Shown: positions 42,798 through 51,580, counted from the stretch's first letter. The stretch: 64,000 nt of DNA from an uncultured Chloroflexota bacterium (GCA_902791025.1 CADATZ010000002.1:124001-188000), one strand, 5' to 3'. Translations and numbers: made by a program. The notes: a model not told the origin generated them from the sequence alone.

Positions 42798-43493
42798 TCA
42801 AAGGTGACGGATCACCATCACCACCTTACCCATGATATGGACCTGATCCGGATTATTAATGTAGATAGGTCCCATCGTAGGATTGGCAGGCTGTAAACGT
42901 ACGCGGTCACCCTCGTTATAATAATATTTCAGGGTCGTCTCTTCATTATCGGAAAGCCAGACAGCCACCATATCACCATTTTGCGCGTCTGAAGCCTGGC
43001 GGAAAATCACCTTGTCCCCATCATTGATCATTGCATCAATCATGGAATCACCGGAGACCTCAAGGACAAACAATTCATCAATAGGCTCATTATCCGGGAA
43101 CATTTTCCGGGGAATTTCAACAAAACTTTCCTCATCATAATAGGTCAGGTCAGAACCGGGAACCGGAATCGGGGCACTCGCGACGATCCGTCCCAACACC
43201 TGGAAACGAACCACATCACGGCGCTGATAAGAAATCGGTTTTGAATGGTCAGTCTTTGTCCGGTCATATGGTCTGATAACGCGCAGACTGCGGGAAATAT
43301 GTTCATCCCGGTCAAGATAACCCTGATGAATTAATTGACGGATATAATAATCCACCAGAGAGGTTGAGGGAACGCCAATATAATCACCAATCTCCCGAAT
43401 CGATGGTGAATAAAGGTTTTCTTCCTGATATTTTTCCAGGAATTCCATTATTTTCTCCTGGCGTTCGATTGTGTATTTTCCTTTTCGCGGCAT
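42798..43493 (-). CDS. lexA: LexA-family SOS repressor
   Basis: The 231-residue protein has the N-terminal winged helix of LexA (Y-S-P-S-I-R-E-I-G-D-Y-I-G) and the C-terminal S24 autoprotease with Ser150 (S-G-D-S-M) and Lys189 (T-L-K-Y). The cleavage region reads G-R-I-V-A-S-A-P, so the scissile bond would be Ala105-Ser106 in place of the usual Ala-Gly. A stretch of about 25 residues rich in basic residues lies between the two domains. The start at 43493 is placed after TTGGAGG with 5-base spacing; the ATG directly before it is too close. Its own promoter carries a candidate operator. The next gene is a glycosyltransferase. Confidence 0.93.
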   Translation of the reverse strand: MPRKGKYTIERQEKIMEFLEKYQEENLYSPSIREIGDYIGVPSTSLVDYYIRQLIHQGYLDRDEHISRSLRVIRPYDRTKTDHSKPISYQRRDVVRFQVLGRIVASAPIPVPGSDLTYYDEESFVEIPRKMFPDNEPIDELFVLEVSGDSMIDAMINDGDKVIFRQASDAQNGDMVAVWLSDNEETTLKYYYNEGDRVRLQPANPTMGPIYINNPDQVHIMGKVVMVIRHL

Positions 43494-43536
43494 CATAACC
43501 TCCAAGTAGCGAATATTTTTTCTACGTTGTTCTATA

Positions 43537-43572
43537 AATATATCAGACCATCGCAAGTTCGTCAAGGTCTGA
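43537..43572 (-). promoter_or_regulatory. lexA promoter with candidate autoregulatory operator
   Basis: On the minus strand TTGACG (43565-43560) and TATATT (43542-43537) are 17 bases apart. A 7-base inverted repeat TCAGACC (43543-43549) and GGTCTGA (43566-43572) frames the -35 box and abuts the -10 box. A repressor bound to both arms would cover the promoter. It differs from the GAAC-N4-GTTC and CTGT-N8-ACAG SOS boxes. Confidence 0.6.
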
Positions 43573-43597
43573 ATTTAAAAACGGGACAAATTCACAT

Positions 43598-44542
43598 TTA
43601 TTCACGAGTATTTTCTGAATTTACATTATCTTTTTCAACAATGTAATTCGGACGATTTCTGGTTGCATCGAATGTTCTCCATAAATACCCGCCAATCACA
43701 CCAAGTGTGAGCATGGTTATTCCAAAACTGAACAGCTGGAAAATAAACATCGTCGTAAAACCGGAAACAGGGATATTACCGGCAATTTTGTTGATCAAAA
43801 CCACTAACGCCCATATGACAGAAATAACAGAAGTAAGCACCCCGATAATCGTAACCATCGTAATGGGAACCGTGGAGAAACTGTAAAGGGTATCCATTAC
43901 CAGACGAATTTTTTTCTGCAGCGTCCACCTGCTTTTCCCGATTTTTCTTTCCTGCCTGACATAAGACACTTCAGCAGTCTTAAACCCACTCCACAAGATT
44001 TGTCCTGTCAATGCAGAATCCTTTTCATCCATCAAGCGCAGAACTTCAATTACTTTCCTATCGATCAGGTAAACATCAAAGCCATTTTCCGGCATCTTTT
44101 TGAGAGCAAAATTCCGTACCAGCCAATAGTAAAAATTCGCAAAAAAACGCTGAGAGAAAGATTCTTCCCTGCCTTTCCTCACAGCCAGCACAACATTGTT
44201 TCCTTCCTGCCATTTATGGAACATTTCTATGATGATTTCTGTCGGTTCCTGAAGATCAGCCGCTTTAACAACAGCACAATCCCCGGTACAATGTTCCAAT
44301 CCACAGAGAATAGCAGCATGTGAGCCGAAATTTCTGGAAAGATGGTAGATTTTTACATTTTTATCCTGAGCGGCGATTTTTTCCATCTCAGCCCAGCTGT
44401 TATCACCGGAGCCATCATCTACCATAATCAGTTCATAATCAAATAAGCCCGGAAGAATCAGTTTCTCTCGGATATCCTCATAAAGAGGCGCCAAATTCTT
44501 TTCATTGTAATAAACAGGTACAATAATACTAAGCCTGGCCAT
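43598..44542 (-). CDS. Glycosyltransferase family 2 with two C-terminal membrane helices (GtrB/DPM1-like)
   Basis: The 314-residue protein has a GT-A domain with I-I-V-P-V-Y-Y-N-E and V-D-D-G-S-G-D-N-S, then K-A-A-D-L-Q-E-P, and two membrane helices near residues 230-255 and 268-290. This layout is that of enzymes transferring a sugar to polyprenyl phosphate. The start overlaps the ketoisomerase end by 14 bases, so it belongs to the same minus-strand operon. Confidence 0.9.
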   Translation of the reverse strand: MARLSIIVPVYYNEKNLAPLYEDIREKLILPGLFDYELIMVDDGSGDNSWAEMEKIAAQDKNVKIYHLSRNFGSHAAILCGLEHCTGDCAVVKAADLQEPTEIIIEMFHKWQEGNNVVLAVRKGREESFSQRFFANFYYWLVRNFALKKMPENGFDVYLIDRKVIEVLRLMDEKDSALTGQILWSGFKTAEVSYVRQERKIGKSRWTLQKKIRLVMDTLYSFSTVPITMVTIIGVLTSVISVIWALVVLINKIAGNIPVSGFTTMFIFQLFSFGITMLTLGVIGGYLWRTFDATRNRPNYIVEKDNVNSENTRE

Positions 44543-44951
44543 TTTTAACTACACTCTGAAAATCATCAAAATCGCGAATATACTCATCAGGATCGTAATG
44601 CTCACTCGCAAGAACAAGCAGTACTGAATCAGAACTGAAATCATACATATCTTTCCACACCATGGCTGGCAGATAAATGCCGGTATGCGGACGATTCAAA
44701 CTGATAACGAGTTCATTTCCCGATGGATCTATCACGCGAACTTTACTGGATCCTGCAACATTGATCAGTACAAACTCCGAACGGCGGTTGGCATGTTTTC
44801 CACGAACAACTTCCGAATCTGACCCATAAATATAAAAAACCCGCTTGATTTCAAAAGGAATATCCAGACCGCCTTCGACAACAACCAGTCGGCCCCTTTC
44901 GTCACCATTTTCCTGAAACTGCAGCAGCTTTACTTCAGTGGTTCCCAGCAT
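44529..44951 (-). CDS. dTDP-sugar 3,4-ketoisomerase-like cupin (FdtA/WxcM family)
   Basis: The 140-residue cupin has the FdtA/QdtA pattern: D-E-R-G-R-L, F-Y-I-Y-G, R-G-K-H-A-N and a R-P-H-T-G-I-Y-L-P segment. These enzymes convert dTDP-4-keto-6-deoxyglucose to the 3-keto sugar on the way to dTDP-Fuc3NAc or dTDP-Qui3NAc. AAGGA lies 9 bases before the ATG at 44951; an ATG at 44960 is too close to it. It overlaps the acetyltransferase gene upstream. Confidence 0.85.
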   Translation of the reverse strand: MLGTTEVKLLQFQENGDERGRLVVVEGGLDIPFEIKRVFYIYGSDSEVVRGKHANRRSEFVLINVAGSSKVRVIDPSGNELVISLNRPHTGIYLPAMVWKDMYDFSSDSVLLVLASEHYDPDEYIRDFDDFQSVVKNGQA

Positions 44952-45453
44952 AAAATTCATTCCTTAGTATGGCAAACCAATCCCAATCCTGCCATTCACC
45001 ATTCAATTTCAGATGTCTGCGAAAACACCCTTCATAGCGAAATCCCGCTTTTTCATACAGACGCTTTGCTCTGATGTTGCAGGATATAACATTTAGATAT
45101 ACTCGTTCAAGATCAAGCTCGTCAAAGGCGATTTTCAGAAGTTCGCGTGTCGCTGCCAATGCAGCTCCGGTTCCCCAAACACAGCGTCTTGTGCTGATTG
45201 CATAAAGCGCATGTTTGTTTTCCGTGTCTATTTCTTCCAGGCTGATCGTTCCCAGATATTCATCGGAAGAATCAGCAATAGCGTAGTGCCGGTTTATTTC
45301 CGTAAAAGAATCAGAAATAAACTTGTGTGCACGTTCCTGTGTCATAGCCGCGGCATCGAAACGAAACCAGCGGTTCACATCCGGGTCGTGCATCCATTCG
45401 AGCATACCGGGAATATCTTTTTCTTCCAATCTGCGAAGCTTAATTTCACTCAT
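44935..45453 (-). CDS. GNAT acetyltransferase (RimJ/RimL-like), candidate amino-sugar N-acetyltransferase
   Basis: The protein has the acetyl-CoA motif region R-R-C-V-W-G-T-G-A-A-L-A-A-T and the C-terminal N-I-R-A-K-R-L-Y-E-K-A-G-F-R-Y-E-G motif common to RimJ/RimL-like enzymes. Its place between an aminotransferase and a 3,4-ketoisomerase suggests that it N-acetylates the 3-amino sugar, replacing the left-handed-beta-helix FdtC enzyme seen elsewhere. A GTG at 45465 that overlaps the upstream stop is an alternative start. Confidence 0.82.
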   Translation of the reverse strand: MSEIKLRRLEEKDIPGMLEWMHDPDVNRWFRFDAAAMTQERAHKFISDSFTEINRHYAIADSSDEYLGTISLEEIDTENKHALYAISTRRCVWGTGAALAATRELLKIAFDELDLERVYLNVISCNIRAKRLYEKAGFRYEGCFRRHLKLNGEWQDWDWFAILRNEFYAGNH

Positions 45454-45461
45454 ATTAGATT

Positions 45462-46559
45462 TCACCCGCGAAAGTCATTTAACGTCCGGATCACAAAATC
45501 CTGTTCTTCTTCTGTCATTCCATTATACATCGGAAGACTCAGTACCTCATCTGCTGCTTTTTCCGTATAAGGGAAGGAGCCTTTCGGAATACTGAGACAG
45601 GCATAAGCTTCCGAAAGATAAGGCGGAATGGGATAATGAATTATCGAGCCGATTCCATTCTGATTCAGGAACTCAATTAATGAAGATCTCTGAGCGCAGC
45701 GAATAACATATTGATGCCAGACACTGTCAGCCCCGGGCCGCACAGAAGGCGTTTTGATCAAAGGATTACTGATTTTTTGAGAATAACGGCTGGCCAAACG
45801 CTGTCTCTCAGCATTCAGCTCCTCCATATGAGACAAACGTACACGAAGAAGACCTGCCTGTATTTCGTCAAGGCGGCTGTTCGTACCGATCATACTGTTA
45901 TAATATTTTTTTTCACTGCCATAATTACGAAATACTCTGAATTTTCGCGCCAGGGATTCATCATTTGTAACGATTGCGCCTGCATCACCAAAAGCACCGC
46001 ATCCTTTTGTCGGGTAAAAACTGAAGCAGCCCACATGGCCAAAAGTCCCAACTGTTTTCCCTTGCCAGTGATTGCCGTGAGCCTGAGCACAGTCTTCTAC
46101 AACCATCAGTCCGTATTTTTCAGCAATTCTCATAATTTCGGTCATATCACAGGATTGACCAAAAAGGTGGACAGCAAGGATCGCTTTTGTACGAGGTGTT
46201 ACAGCGGCTTCTATTTTTGAGGCATCAATATTCAGATATTGATCTGATTCAACAAAAACAGGCGTTCCACCATTCATTGTTATACCCATCACACAGGCAA
46301 TATAAGCATTGGAGCTTACGATCACCTCATCACCGGGACCAATGCCAAGCAGCCGAAAACTGATCCACAGTGCATCCAGTCCGCTGCCTAATCCCACACA
46401 GTATTTCGTCCCAATCCAATCCGCAAATTCATGTTCAAAAGCAGACACTTCATCCCCGAGAACATACCAGCCTTTACGGAGAACATCAAGAGCTTTTTGT
46501 TCGAATTCCGAGGCATACAGATCGTATTGTCGTTTAAGATCATTTGCCATTATTTTCAT
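45462..46559 (-). CDS. Sugar aminotransferase, DegT/DnrJ/EryC1/StrS family (FdtB-like)
   Basis: The 365-residue PLP enzyme has the family lysine at about Lys185 (S-F-Y-P-T-K-G-C-G-A-F-G-D-A-G-A), V-E-D-C-A-Q-A-H-G and the C-terminal W-H-Q-Y-V-I-R. With the adjacent FdtA-like ketoisomerase it should add the amino group at C3 of a dTDP-keto-sugar using glutamate. The rmlA/rmlB genes for the dTDP-sugar precursor are not in the window. It heads the minus-strand operon; a TATAAT box lies exactly 7 bases before the ATG, with a second in-frame ATG 9 bases later. Confidence 0.9.
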   Translation of the reverse strand: MKIMANDLKRQYDLYASEFEQKALDVLRKGWYVLGDEVSAFEHEFADWIGTKYCVGLGSGLDALWISFRLLGIGPGDEVIVSSNAYIACVMGITMNGGTPVFVESDQYLNIDASKIEAAVTPRTKAILAVHLFGQSCDMTEIMRIAEKYGLMVVEDCAQAHGNHWQGKTVGTFGHVGCFSFYPTKGCGAFGDAGAIVTNDESLARKFRVFRNYGSEKKYYNSMIGTNSRLDEIQAGLLRVRLSHMEELNAERQRLASRYSQKISNPLIKTPSVRPGADSVWHQYVIRCAQRSSLIEFLNQNGIGSIIHYPIPPYLSEAYACLSIPKGSFPYTEKAADEVLSLPMYNGMTEEEQDFVIRTLNDFRG

Positions 46560-46566
46560 AAATCTA

Positions 46567-46572
46567 ATTATA
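46567..46572 (-). promoter_or_regulatory. -10 box of a likely leaderless aminotransferase operon mRNA
   Basis: TATAAT on the minus strand is followed by 7 bases and the ATG at 46559; no ribosome-binding site is present. Confidence 0.6.
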
Positions 46573-46635
46573 AAACAAATTTAAATATTTCTGTAAATCC
46601 TGACATACTTTCAGCTTTAAAAACTCTTTCCGTGT

Positions 46636-46641
46636 TATACT
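46636..46641 (+). promoter_or_regulatory. -10 box of the + strand glycan operon
   Basis: TATACT with an upstream TGT (extended -10) lies about 45 bases before the ATG at 46687, divergent from the aminotransferase promoter. An AAAGG ribosome-binding site precedes the ATG. Confidence 0.5.
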
Positions 46642-46686
46642 CAATGCAAACTAACCTTTGAAAATAAAAAACAACAGACAAAGGCA

Positions 46687-48726
46687 ATGAACATAAAAAT
46701 AAAGAAAATAGCATCCGAACTGCTTTGCGGGAAATTATTTCCATTACTTTTATTTGTCATTATGGCATGTACATTTGCTGTTCAATTACCACAGCTTGGT
46801 TTCTATCTGGATGACTGGGTCTCGATTGCCGCTTATGATCAGGGTGGGGAGGAAGGCCTCATAGCTTTCGGGATCAATGACAGCAGGCCGTTTGCAGCAT
46901 GGGTCACGGCAAAGTTTTTCAAGATACTCGGAACCGGTGTTTTGCAATGGCAGATAATCACACTTTTCTGGCGTTTTGCTGCAGCAATTACCTGTTTTCA
47001 TCTTTTGTCCTGCACTTGGCCGCAGAAAAAACAAGTAAATAGTTTTACCGCACTACTATTTGGCGTATTTCCATATTTCAGACATCAGGCTATTTGCATC
47101 GCCTATTTCATGATCCTGATGCAATATTTTGTCATACTTCTTTCGTTTTTATTCACAGTTAAAGCACTACAGACTGAAAAAAAATCACTGAAATATCTTC
47201 TGTTTTTTCTTTCATACATCACAAGTCTGTTCCATCTCACCTGTCTTGAATACTATCTGAGTCTGGAAGCAGCCCGCCTGATACTTATATTTATCGTAAT
47301 CAAAAAAAGAGATAAAGCAAATTTCAGCAAAACCGCAGAAAAAACTATTTTGACATATATACCATATATCATAATACTCGGATATATTCTCATATATCGG
47401 TTTATCTATATTCCCAGTCTGTCACGAGATGTCAGACAAGTTAATATGTTCACTAAATATCAAGGAATAAACATCTTATGGCATTTTCTTGGATTATTCC
47501 TGCAATATCTCACTGAAGCAGTATTGGGTATCTGGTATCGCAGTATCAACCCATCCTCTTTAGATTTGACAGTACGCAACACACAGCTTGGTTTAGGGCT
47601 TGGCATATTGTCCGCATCCATTATTTTCTTTCTGTTATCCAAAAGCTTCAGCAAAGATGGAGATGAGGACAAAGAATACAGTGAAATGCTGTTTTTAGGC
47701 GCTGCCGCGATGATACTGGGATTCCTTCCCGGTATGGCTATCGATATCTCACCGGCATCAAGTTCAAATTATCAGGATCGTTATTTGCTCCCAAGCTTCT
47801 TGGGAATCGCGATTTTCTTTGTTACAACGATTGCATATTTATTACACAACCATAACGTCCGCAATATAATTCTTTCCTCAATGATTTGTATTGCAGTTTT
47901 ATTCCAAATACGGAACTCCTACATGTATCGTTATTCCTGGAAATATCAGCAGCAATTCCAATGGCAGCTGAAATGGAGAGTTCCTGATATCGAAGAAAAT
48001 ACAGCCCTTGTCGGCGATGGCGTTATCGCATCCTTTATGGGTGACTGGGCAGACAGCAGTATGGTTTTTGAAATGTACGGAAAGCATAAAGGAGTCAGAC
48101 CAACACCCTATTGGTATTTCAATGTCGGAGAAGATAATTATCTTTCTGCTATCGGAACTGATGAACCACTTTATATTCAATCAAAAATGTATGAATTCCT
48201 CACAGACTCAGAAAATATTCTAATTATAACAAAACCTGAATATGGGAAATGTGCATGGGTCCTTGATGAAGCTGATATAGACAATCCATATCTTGAACCT
48301 CTTATTTATCAATATATTCCCTTCCAAAATAAATCAAGGATCATTCTTGACTCAAATCATCATCTGCCCAAAGATATCTTTGGTAGCGATTACATACATG
48401 ACTGGTGTTATTATTTCGAAAAAGCCGATCTTGCCTTCGACAGGCAGGATTACAGCGAAGCACTTCGTCTTTATGATGAATTAACTGCAAAAGGTATAGG
48501 CTACGGAAATCCCACGGAATTTCGTCCTTTTATCAAATCAGCAGCATACGCAGGAGAATGGGAGAAAGCTCTGGAGCTGACAGAAATCGCCAATGCCATA
48601 GCCCCGGATAAAACAACGGATTTTTTTGAAAACATCTGGCAAATTCTGGATCGTGATCTACCCGGATCCGAAGCAAAATCGACCGCAGTGTTTGCAGCTC
48701 GAGATATTCTTAAATCAACGAGATGA
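46687..48726 (+). CDS. Polytopic membrane protein with GT-C-like N-terminus and TPR-like tail
   Basis: The 679-residue protein has about ten to twelve membrane segments in its first 400 residues. After the first helix comes an acidic loop Y-L-D-D-W-V (Asp42, Asp43), a feature of GT-C glycosyltransferases in the catalytic loop. The C-terminal about 270 residues are extracytoplasmic or cytoplasmic and end in two helix-turn-helix units like tetratricopeptide repeats (K-A-D-L-A-F-D-R-Q-D-Y-S-E-A-L-R-L-Y). It is AT-richer than most of the window, suggesting lateral origin. It starts an operon that continues with the LysM gene, overlapping it by four bases. Confidence 0.6.
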   Translation: MNIKIKKIASELLCGKLFPLLLFVIMACTFAVQLPQLGFYLDDWVSIAAYDQGGEEGLIAFGINDSRPFAAWVTAKFFKILGTGVLQWQIITLFWRFAAAITCFHLLSCTWPQKKQVNSFTALLFGVFPYFRHQAICIAYFMILMQYFVILLSFLFTVKALQTEKKSLKYLLFFLSYITSLFHLTCLEYYLSLEAARLILIFIVIKKRDKANFSKTAEKTILTYIPYIIILGYILIYRFIYIPSLSRDVRQVNMFTKYQGINILWHFLGLFLQYLTEAVLGIWYRSINPSSLDLTVRNTQLGLGLGILSASIIFFLLSKSFSKDGDEDKEYSEMLFLGAAAMILGFLPGMAIDISPASSSNYQDRYLLPSFLGIAIFFVTTIAYLLHNHNVRNIILSSMICIAVLFQIRNSYMYRYSWKYQQQFQWQLKWRVPDIEENTALVGDGVIASFMGDWADSSMVFEMYGKHKGVRPTPYWYFNVGEDNYLSAIGTDEPLYIQSKMYEFLTDSENILIITKPEYGKCAWVLDEADIDNPYLEPLIYQYIPFQNKSRIILDSNHHLPKDIFGSDYIHDWCYYFEKADLAFDRQDYSEALRLYDELTAKGIGYGNPTEFRPFIKSAAYAGEWEKALELTEIANAIAPDKTTDFFENIWQILDRDLPGSEAKSTAVFAARDILKSTR

Positions 48727-49535
48727 AGAACCTGACGATTATTTTTTCGCTTCTGCTCGTTTTCTTGCTGTCCGCTTCTCCGTCTTATGCCGAAGAACAC
48801 GCCATTCAACGGGGAGAAACAGCCTTGCAAATTGCACTGGATCATAATCTCACAATGGACCAACTCACGAAGCTGAATCCGGGAATTGATTTGGAGATGA
48901 TGATGGTTGGGGATATTCTCATCGTGCCGGATGAAGGAACCTCTTTTGAAGAATATTTAAGCAAGCTTTACGGTGAAAAGATCCGTATCACTGATATAAA
49001 CTGTGATATTTTAGCCGATCAAAGTGCTCTGTGCCTGTTTCACACTGAAAATCTAACAGAACTTCCACTCTATGAAGTCGAATTCACGGCGGATATCCGC
49101 GGACAAAACGGAACCATAAGCCAAGCAGAAGGATTGATCCCATTAATGCAGATTCTTTCCGGCGAAAAAATGCCATGCAGTCTGATAATTCCAGGCCATT
49201 TTGATTCAATTGAAAATGTTGCAATCAATATAAATAATTTTACCCAATCAGAAATGCTCCAAAGTTCTTTCAGAATTCCTGAAGATTATTATTCCGTTAC
49301 AGAAAATTTTCTGCCTGATGGCGTAGCGGCCATTTCCACCATACAATTCAATGACACCGTCTACCCGAAGTTGCAAGACAAACAAATAAATATTCTTGCT
49401 GCCGCTTATGATACAGATGGTTCCCTGGCTAGCGTACGTTCTTTATTTTCCGATTTTTATCCCCGGATGGATATCACAGTGTACACAAATAATCATAAAA
49501 TTGGCAGAATAGAACTAAAGATGGAGGCATATTGA
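48723..49535 (+). CDS. Secreted LysM-domain protein
   Basis: The 270-residue protein has a signal peptide (cleavage after S-Y-A, about residue 23) and one LysM module at about 26-68 (H-A-I-Q-R-G-E-T-A-L-Q-I-A). The rest is a beta-rich region without a known family. It should bind the cell wall; its place in the glycan operon may mean that it helps to anchor or assemble the glycan. It overlaps the upstream gene as ATGA and is 1 base from the next. Confidence 0.75.
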   Translation: MKNLTIIFSLLLVFLLSASPSYAEEHAIQRGETALQIALDHNLTMDQLTKLNPGIDLEMMMVGDILIVPDEGTSFEEYLSKLYGEKIRITDINCDILADQSALCLFHTENLTELPLYEVEFTADIRGQNGTISQAEGLIPLMQILSGEKMPCSLIIPGHFDSIENVAININNFTQSEMLQSSFRIPEDYYSVTENFLPDGVAAISTIQFNDTVYPKLQDKQINILAAAYDTDGSLASVRSLFSDFYPRMDITVYTNNHKIGRIELKMEAY

Positions 49536-49536
49536 A

Positions 49537-50532
49537 ATGCGGGTCCTGGTCACCGGAGCAACAGGCTTCATAGGGTCCGCCTTGTGCAATAGACTGTGCC
49601 AGGATGGGCACAAGGTCGCAGCATTTCACAGGCTGACAAGCGCCATTAACAATATCAGTTCCCTATCCCTTACAAGACACATCGGGGATCTAACTGATGG
49701 AAATTCTGTAGCAGAAGCTGTTTCTTCGTTCCGCCCCGAAGTAATTTACCATCTCGGAGCACAGATGAACGCAGCTCCTTCATTCAACCGCATCATGCAG
49801 GTTAATGTTCTCGGAACACGCGCTGTACTCCTGGCTGCTTTGCAAAACCACGTTGATCGGGTCATTCTGATGAGTTCTGCTGTTACGATGGGACTTCCGG
49901 AACCATTGCAGAACAACAATCAGTCCCCGGCACTTATCAATGAAGCAAGAGTCCAGACACCTGAATTGCAATTATGGCCTTTCGCAAAATCAAAATATCT
50001 CGCGGAAATGGAAGCACAATCTGCAGCAACAGGTGGATTAGATGTCGTAACTGTCAATCCATTTATGGTCATCGGACCGGGAGACTGGTATCGCAGAAAA
50101 AGTTCAATATTGCTTCGCATAAAAGAGGAAGTACCCAGGGTCATGGTTCGCGGAGGAATCAATATCATTTCTATCAAAGACGCAGTAACCGGGTTGATCA
50201 ACGCCTGCCGATATGGGAAAAGCGGTGAACGGTATCTTCTTTGCGGAGAAAACCTGACATATGAACAATTCTTTCAAATCTGCGGAACAAACGCAGGATT
50301 TGAGGCTCCGCGGTTGTTTTATGAAAATGAGACGATATCAAGAATCATGAATAAATTTGGAGTGGGCCAAAACCTGCACATCGAATGTCTTGAAGGCAGC
50401 ATATTCAATTATCCAAACCGCTATTTCTATTACAACCCGAAAAAATCACGTGTAGGACTGCATTTACCTCCACCGGAAGATCCGGATACAGTGATTCGGG
50501 ATACCTATCGTTGGTTTGAGGAACACTTATGA
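49537..50532 (+). CDS. NAD-dependent epimerase/dehydratase-like protein with Phe in place of the catalytic Tyr
   Basis: The 331-residue extended SDR has the cofactor motif V-T-G-A-T-G-F-I-G-S near the N-terminus, N-V-L-G-T-R and M-S-S-A-V-T-M. The catalytic Y-x3-K position reads Phe149-Ala-Lys-Ser-Lys153, so the tyrosine that acts as acid/base is replaced by phenylalanine while the lysine is kept. It may be inactive as an oxidoreductase, use another residue, or be a binding protein. It lies in the glycan operon, and its end overlaps the following glycosyltransferase gene as ATGA. Confidence 0.8.
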   Translation: MRVLVTGATGFIGSALCNRLCQDGHKVAAFHRLTSAINNISSLSLTRHIGDLTDGNSVAEAVSSFRPEVIYHLGAQMNAAPSFNRIMQVNVLGTRAVLLAALQNHVDRVILMSSAVTMGLPEPLQNNNQSPALINEARVQTPELQLWPFAKSKYLAEMEAQSAATGGLDVVTVNPFMVIGPGDWYRRKSSILLRIKEEVPRVMVRGGINIISIKDAVTGLINACRYGKSGERYLLCGENLTYEQFFQICGTNAGFEAPRLFYENETISRIMNKFGVGQNLHIECLEGSIFNYPNRYFYYNPKKSRVGLHLPPPEDPDTVIRDTYRWFEEHL

Positions 50533-51569
50533 AAAAACAATCCATATGTCTCGTGCCTGAAGCTAAATCGCTTGGCGGTCCCCGCACCTTTCAGCAGAAT
50601 TTGGTTCAATGGGCATCCACAACAGGAAAGGCTGATATTCATTTCGATGCAGATCGGGATGATATCGATGCGTTTCTGGTGATTGGTGGTCCCAAAAAAT
50701 ACCTGAAGCGGCTGATGCAGGCTCGTGCGGCAGGGATCCCTGTTGTTCACCGACTGAATGGCATGAACTGGATCCACAGACAGCAAAATTGCGGACTGAA
50801 ATATTACATTCATTCAGAAACTGCCAATCTTGCAATCGCCTGTTACCGCCGCTTCGTATGTAATAAGATCATATACCAGAGCCCATTCTGCGAAAGGCGC
50901 TGGAATCAGGTTTACGGGAAAACCAATAAGCCATCTCAGGTTATTTTCAACGGCACGGATACAGAACTTTTTAGTCCCGGAGAGCACATTCCAGATTTCA
51001 GCAAACGGATAGATTTTCTGCTTGCGGAAGGCAGTTTTCGATATGGCATGGATTTTGGTCTGGATACTGCCGCAGAACTGATTACAGGGCTTGCGGAAAG
51101 GTTCTCCCAGCCAATCGTCATGCATGTGGCAGGAAAAGTGAATGAGGAGACATGCACCCGTATTCGGGACATACTAAATACATCCGGCAAGGCGGTTGAA
51201 GTAATTTTTGAAGGCGTCATCAGCAAAGAATCCCTGATAGCTCTGGAGCGTAAAGCGGCATTCTTTTTTTCATCCGAGATCCATGCTGCCTGTCCGAATG
51301 CCGTCATTGAAGCATTATCCTGCGGTCTGCCTGTCATTGGCTTTGACACCGGAGCACTCAAAGACGTGACTGGCGAAGCGGGAATCATTGTACCCTACGG
51401 AACAGACCCGTGGAAACTGGAAAAGCCGAATTGTCAGCCATTGGTTGATGCTGCCGAAAAGGTTATCAGAGAGAATAATACATTCCGTCAAACCGCCCGC
51501 AAACGCGCTGTAGAGAATTTCACCCTTGAACTGATGGCGTCAAAATATATTGAATTCTGCTTATCATAA
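50529..51569 (+). CDS. Glycosyltransferase (GT-B fold, family 4-like)
   Basis: The 346-residue protein has the C-terminal GT-B signature: G-V-I-S-K-E-S-L, S-S-E-I-H-A-A-C-P-N-A-V-I-E-A-L-S-C-G-L-P-type E-x7-E region and the following G-F-D-T-G-A-L. The N-terminal half is shorter than usual, with P-E-A-K-S-L-G-G-P-R as the first loop. The product likely adds a sugar to the envelope glycan made by this operon. It ends the operon. Confidence 0.85.
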   Translation: MKKQSICLVPEAKSLGGPRTFQQNLVQWASTTGKADIHFDADRDDIDAFLVIGGPKKYLKRLMQARAAGIPVVHRLNGMNWIHRQQNCGLKYYIHSETANLAIACYRRFVCNKIIYQSPFCERRWNQVYGKTNKPSQVIFNGTDTELFSPGEHIPDFSKRIDFLLAEGSFRYGMDFGLDTAAELITGLAERFSQPIVMHVAGKVNEETCTRIRDILNTSGKAVEVIFEGVISKESLIALERKAAFFFSSEIHAACPNAVIEALSCGLPVIGFDTGALKDVTGEAGIIVPYGTDPWKLEKPNCQPLVDAAEKVIRENNTFRQTARKRAVENFTLELMASKYIEFCLS

Positions 51570-51580
51570 AATTCAGTTAC

